In this document: piece after piece, positions 30,773-34,012 of the stretch
Numbering within the stretch: position 1 is the stretch's first letter
Layout of the letters: every line of letters starts with the position of its first letter
Position numbers and translations under genes: made by a program
The notes under the pieces: model-generated
Told to the model about the DNA's origin: nothing
The model's input: the letters and a program-made list of their open reading frames with translations, nothing else
The model's database searches: none
Source of the DNA: Planctomycetota bacterium
Lineage (GTDB): Bacteria > Planctomycetota > UBA1135 > UBA2386
Direction of reading: 5' to 3'
Length of the DNA: 34,012 nt
Assembly (NCBI GenBank): GCA_020851075.1
Contig: JADZDL010000210.1
Coordinates: 1-34,012, forward strand

Positions 30773-31378
30773 ATGAAATCGCAGACTCTCCTCATGTGGA
30801 CGAAGTTGGGACTCGGTGTGTTCCTCCTCTCCTCGGCGTGTTCGCGGTCGCCGAAGGCTGAGCCTGCGATCCTGTGGAAGTCCCTTGCCGCGGCGGACCT
30901 CAATGCCCAACAGGCGGCGCAGCAGACCAAAGCCGAACAGGCCCGCGATGGTCTTGGCAAGGCTCTGCTCGCCGAATTGACCGCGGCGCTCGAGCAGGGG
31001 GCCGTGCACGCGATCACCGTGTGTAGCGAGCGGGCACCGGCCTTGGCCGAGGAGAAGTCCAAGGCGTTCGCGGTGCGCGTCGGCCGCACTTCGTTGTCCT
31101 TGCGCAACCCCGACAATGGTGCGCCCGAATGGGCAAAGCAGCACGTTGGTGCGGGCCAGGCAGCGCCGGCGTATTTTGGCGGTGCGGGCGGTGAGTTCGC
31201 AGCGCTCTACCCGATCCGGTTGATGCCGCAATGCCTGCAGTGCCACGGCAAGGTCGACGATCTGGCCCCTGAAGTGCGCGACGTGCTCGCAAAGAACTAC
31301 CCGCAGGACCGCGCCACCGGTTTTGCGGCAGGCGACCTGCGCGGCTGGTTCTGGGTCGAAGTGCCAGCGAAGCTGTAG
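30773..31378 (+). CDS. DUF3365-type heme c lipoprotein
   Basis: The 201-aa product has a signal ending in lipobox L-S-S-A-C (Cys23), so it should be membrane-anchored on the outside. A helical region (about 45-75) precedes I-T-V-C84 and a PAS-like part. The heme c attachment site C154-L-Q-C157-H158 lies near the end, followed by a short W-F-W-V-E-V strand. This order matches DUF3365/Tll0287-type proteins, which bind one heme and are proposed redox or gas sensors. It lacks any attached kinase or cyclase, so it may act alone or as a periplasmic electron carrier. Start ATG 30773 is two bases after the nth stop, the last gene of the operon. Confidence 0.85.
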   Translation: MKSQTLLMWTKLGLGVFLLSSACSRSPKAEPAILWKSLAAADLNAQQAAQQTKAEQARDGLGKALLAELTAALEQGAVHAITVCSERAPALAEEKSKAFAVRVGRTSLSLRNPDNGAPEWAKQHVGAGQAAPAYFGGAGGEFAALYPIRLMPQCLQCHGKVDDLAPEVRDVLAKNYPQDRATGFAAGDLRGWFWVEVPAKL

Positions 31379-31421
31379 AGAAGGCCAACCGCAGCCGTCG
31401 ATCGGCACCGCTGGCCGGCAG

Positions 31422-32549
31422 CTATTCGAACCGCGCCTGCCGCGCCATGCGCTTGCGGATGATATCGATGCGCTCGAGTTGGCCGCGCGCCGGGAAGCGC
31501 TCGTAGAAGCCCTCGCGGCGGAACTCCACGGCCAATTCGGCGATCGGCTTGAAGCGCGTTTCGAGCAGCTTCACGAGTTCGTGGCCCGGCATGACGGTGG
31601 CGTCGATCTTCGCGGCAACGTCGCCGCAGAGGCGCAACATCGCTTCGATCGTCACGTCGCGCGTCACGAAGTGGTTCTTGTTGTCGCCCCACGCGCTGCC
31701 GAACGCCGTGCGCAGCGCCTTCAGCGTGTCGCGCACGAGGCCATAACCACGTTCCTTGTTCCAGCCGCGCCCGTCCTTGAAACGGTGCTGTGCGTCCTTG
31801 CGGCGGATCAGGCGATAGACCTCGCCGAAGATCTGCGCCTGGTTGATCCACATCTCCTGGGAGGAGCGGCCACCGAGCATGTTGATGTGGTATTGCAGCG
31901 GCGAGTCGTCTTCCTCGTAGAGCGCGCGCACCAGCGTCGCGGCGAACTTCTTCTCGGGATCGGTGCCCCACTCGATGCGTTCGTAGAGGTCGATGAGGTG
32001 CGACTTGTTGATGCGCGTGTGACTGCTGTTGATCACGACGAACATCTCGGTGGCGAAGTCCGAGGTCTTGCCGTCGAAGATAACCACGGGCACCTCGACG
32101 CGGCGGTCGGCGTCCTTCTCCTGCAGGTAGAAGTGCAGCCCGGCGAGGCGGTGCTGGCCGTCGATGATCAGGAAATCGCCGCGCGGTTCGAGCAGGTTGC
32201 CCGCGCGTTCCATGCCCTTCATCGGCTGGAACTCGAGCTTCTCGGTGGTGAACAGCAGGACCGCGCCCGGGATCACGGGCTGCCGCGTCTCGTTGCGGTA
32301 GAAGTCCTTGATCTGCTTCACCTTCCTGCGATTGAGATCACGCTGGAAGGACTTGCTGTTCTTATCGATCGCCTGCACATAGCGCTCGACGTCATCGACC
32401 TCCCGCTTGTCGCTGGTATCGCCGCCGATCACTTCGCCACGTTCCCCGTAGAAGCGGCTGACGAAGCGGACCTTGCGCAGCAGATCCTCGGCGGGGTAGC
32501 TGACGAAGTAGAACTCCGATTCCTTCTGACGCATGCGCTGAGCGAACAT
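31422..32549 (-). CDS. DGQHR-domain protein (DndB-like)
   Basis: The 375-aa product carries the diagnostic D130-G-Q-H-R134 in I-I-D-G-Q-H-R-L-A-G, plus a later V-V-I-N-S-S-H-T-R-I-N-K-S motif. This is the DGQHR/ParB-like fold found in DndB, the repressor of DNA phosphorothioation operons, and in many orphan proteins of phage-defence regions. No dndCDE, DptFGH or other modification gene is in the window, so DndB function is not implied. An AGGAG nine bases upstream supports ATG 32549; the open frame continues to 32639 without a ribosome site. The divergent GT4 gene lies 226 nt away, and the interval holds an 8-bp direct repeat. Confidence 0.86.
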   Translation of the reverse strand: MFAQRMRQKESEFYFVSYPAEDLLRKVRFVSRFYGERGEVIGGDTSDKREVDDVERYVQAIDKNSKSFQRDLNRRKVKQIKDFYRNETRQPVIPGAVLLFTTEKLEFQPMKGMERAGNLLEPRGDFLIIDGQHRLAGLHFYLQEKDADRRVEVPVVIFDGKTSDFATEMFVVINSSHTRINKSHLIDLYERIEWGTDPEKKFAATLVRALYEEDDSPLQYHINMLGGRSSQEMWINQAQIFGEVYRLIRRKDAQHRFKDGRGWNKERGYGLVRDTLKALRTAFGSAWGDNKNHFVTRDVTIEAMLRLCGDVAAKIDATVMPGHELVKLLETRFKPIAELAVEFRREGFYERFPARGQLERIDIIRKRMARQARFE

Positions 32550-32660
32550 CGCGGCGGGCTCCTGCGGGGTTGGGGTTTGTGGCGCAGAGTGTGCGCTCCG
32601 AAACGGTTCTCTGCAAACGGGTAGGCTGCAGGACCGCATTGGCGAATGTCTGTAAGGCTA

Positions 32661-32682
32661 TTATGCCGATAGAGTTATGCCG
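32661..32682. promoter_or_regulatory. Direct repeat TTATGCCG in DGQHR/GT4 divergent region
   Basis: TTATGCCG occurs at 32661-32668 and again at 32675-32682, a 14-bp period, in the most A+T-rich part of the 226-nt divergent gap. It overlaps GGCTATTATGCC, a near-palindrome. It could be a regulator site, for example for the adjacent DGQHR protein, but this is inference. Confidence 0.25.
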
Positions 32683-32775
32683 CATTCCATGGCCTGGATG
32701 TCCCGCTGCCAAGGCGGCAACCGCCGGCGCCGACGGGTGCGCGGCGGAAACCGGGTCAGTAGGCTCTCCACACGC

Positions 32776-34012
32776 GTGCGCATCACGTTTGTAGTTCACC
32801 AGTTCCCTCCCCGCTACTTCACGGGCACGGAGCAGTATGCGCTCGCCGTCGGCAGCGAGCTGCAGCGCCGTGGGCACGACGTGGATGTGTTCACACTGGA
32901 TCCGGCGTTTGGCGAGGCGACCGGGCCGTGGCGCGAGTCGCGCGAAGTCGTGAATGGCCTGCCGGTGCGCCGGGTGAACTTCTGGATGAACCTCGGCCGT
33001 GACTGGGCGCGCATGGAATACCGCCATCCTCTGATGGCGGAGAAGTTTGCGGCGCACCTGCGCGAGCGCGACACCGAAGTCGTACACAGCTTCCACCTTC
33101 GCCACGTCGGCGCGGACCTGATCGATGTCACCAAGGCTCAGGGGCGTGGCCTGTGCATCTCGCTGACGGACTTCTGGTTCCTGTGCCCGCGCGTGATCCT
33201 CATGCGTCCTGACGGCGCGGCGTGCAGTGGGCCGCCCGATGGCGGCAGAGGTTGTCTGTCCTGCCATGCGCCGGAACTTGCTCAGCAGCTCGCCGAATCG
33301 CCGATTGCCGAGGAAGTTGGGCGACTCTGTGCGACGGTGGGTGCCGGTTCCAAGCCAGGTTGGGATCTGCGCAGTCGTGTGGCGACGCACCACGAGCGCT
33401 TTCCGTACCTTCGCGAACGGCTGCTCGCGGCGGACACGATCGTGGCACCGACGCAGTTCCTGCGGTCGGTGTTTGTGCAGAACGGTTTGCCCGCAGATCG
33501 CATCGAGTGTCACGGCTACGGCATCGACGGCGCGGGGATCGCTTCAGGTGTCGCAGGGGTAGTCGGTGCCGATCGCAAGCAGCGACCGCTCACCTTTGGC
33601 TTCTTCGGCTCGTTCGTGCCGCACAAGGGCCCGCATCTGCTTGTCGAAGCGATGGCGAAGGTCACGGGCGATTGCCGGGCGCTGTTGCGCGGGCGGGCGA
33701 GTGACTTCGTCGACTACTCGGGGCCGATGATCGAAGCGGCGCGCCGCGATGCGCGCATCACCGTCGAAGGCCCCTACGAACGCGCGCAGCTGGCGCAGGC
33801 TTTGGCTGCCATCGATGTACTCGTGGTGCCGAGCACGTGGCACGAGAACGCGCCGTTTGTGGTGTTGGAAGCGCGCGCTGCGGGCTTGCCGGTGCTGGCG
33901 AGCCGATTTGGTGGTCTCGTCGAGGTCGTGCGCGATGGTGTGGATGGGGAGTTGTTCGCGCCAGGAGATGCCGCCGATCTGGCGATGCGTCTGCAGCGGC
34001 TCGTCGATGAGC
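32776..34012 (+). CDS. Family 4 glycosyltransferase (3' end cut by window edge)
   Basis: From GTG 32776 about 412 codons are visible. The N-terminus (V-R-I-T-F-V-V-H-Q-F-P-P, then G-T-E-Q-Y-A-L-A-V) is the acceptor-side Rossmann domain of GT-B enzymes. The donor domain carries F-G-F-F-G-S-F-V-P-H-K-G and the E-x7-E nucleotide-sugar motif in H-E-N-A-P-F-V-V-L-E-A-R-A-A-G-L-P-V. This is the GT4 pattern of enzymes that build lipopolysaccharide, capsule or other envelope glycans. An insert with C-S-x10-C-L-S-C-H near residue 150 may bind a metal. ATG 32698 is an in-frame alternative but would add an Arg-rich extension. The right edge truncates the last helix. Confidence 0.92.
   Translation, partial: MRITFVVHQFPPRYFTGTEQYALAVGSELQRRGHDVDVFTLDPAFGEATGPWRESREVVNGLPVRRVNFWMNLGRDWARMEYRHPLMAEKFAAHLRERDTEVVHSFHLRHVGADLIDVTKAQGRGLCISLTDFWFLCPRVILMRPDGAACSGPPDGGRGCLSCHAPELAQQLAESPIAEEVGRLCATVGAGSKPGWDLRSRVATHHERFPYLRERLLAADTIVAPTQFLRSVFVQNGLPADRIECHGYGIDGAGIASGVAGVVGADRKQRPLTFGFFGSFVPHKGPHLLVEAMAKVTGDCRALLRGRASDFVDYSGPMIEAARRDARITVEGPYERAQLAQALAAIDVLVVPSTWHENAPFVVLEARAAGLPVLASRFGGLVEVVRDGVDGELFAPGDAADLAMRLQRLVDE

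Noticed and set aside
31379..31421. Bidirectional terminator between the heme lipoprotein and DGQHR genes
   Set aside because: Only a short imperfect stem (GCCG-TCGAT-CGGC) without T tracts is visible.

Overview
ORIGIN. The window is G+C-rich chromosomal DNA (roughly two thirds G+C by eye) from a Gram-negative-type bacterium. Lipobox lipoproteins, many Sec signal peptides ending in A-Q, a PagL-like outer-membrane deacylase candidate, a DUF1579 protein, a secreted sialidase-like/SGNH fusion and an ECF sigma/zinc-finger anti-sigma operon together fit Planctomycetota. That placement is inference from gene style; there is no rRNA or other phylogenetic marker beyond RF2 and PurH. I see no tRNA, rRNA, CRISPR array or insertion sequence.

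LAYOUT. 1-1754 (-): ABC-F ATPase, cut by the left edge. 1834-3624 (+): secreted sialidase-like/SGNH fusion. 3621-4551 (+): a doubtful 57-aa ORF, then a ParD/ParE toxin-antitoxin pair with an operator-like repeat and a sigma70-like promoter. 4569-6538 (-): secreted helical-repeat/PDZ-like protein and a DUF445 membrane protein. 6690-8851 (+): a two-domain DUF1579 protein coupled to a PHP-domain lipoprotein. 8862-11116 (-): PagL-like lipoprotein and a family 39 glycosyltransferase. 11276-12280 (+): proline racemase/hydroxyproline epimerase. 12341-13205 (-): two small unknown proteins. 13243-16854 (+): operon of M14 peptidase lipoprotein, OppB/OppC-type permeases and a methyltransferase. 16861-19717 (-): MoaA and an FHA-TM-vWA protein. 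19826-20512 (+): RsmD. 20558-23365 (-): Cys-repeat secreted protein, ECF sigma factor, anti-sigma factor. 23475-25538 (+): DUF4097-like lipoprotein, Fis-type regulator, 89-aa unknown. 25951-31378 (+): tight operon prfB-purH-unknown-yggS-nth-DUF3365 lipoprotein. 31422-32549 (-): stand-alone DGQHR protein. 32776-34012 (+): GT4 glycosyltransferase cut by the right edge.

MOST UNUSUAL. purH carries an exact in-frame tandem duplication of 285 bp (95 residues) in its AICAR transformylase domain. The two copies encode identical protein but differ at eight synonymous sites, and the unit is bounded by a ten-base near-identical motif. This is either a recent duplication held under selection or an assembly join of two strain haplotypes; reads would decide. 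Next come a secreted protein with decapeptide-spaced Cys-Cys pairs at the head of the sigma/anti-sigma operon, the RF2 programmed frameshift, and the M14-peptidase/oligopeptide-permease operon that lacks ATPases and a binding protein.

HOW GENES WORK TOGETHER. The prfB operon joins translation termination, purine synthesis, PLP homeostasis and base-excision repair, all tightly spaced. The M14-Opp operon suggests uptake and trimming of peptides, possibly murein peptides (inference). The Cys-repeat protein, sigma factor and anti-sigma factor form one regulatory unit for an envelope signal (inference).
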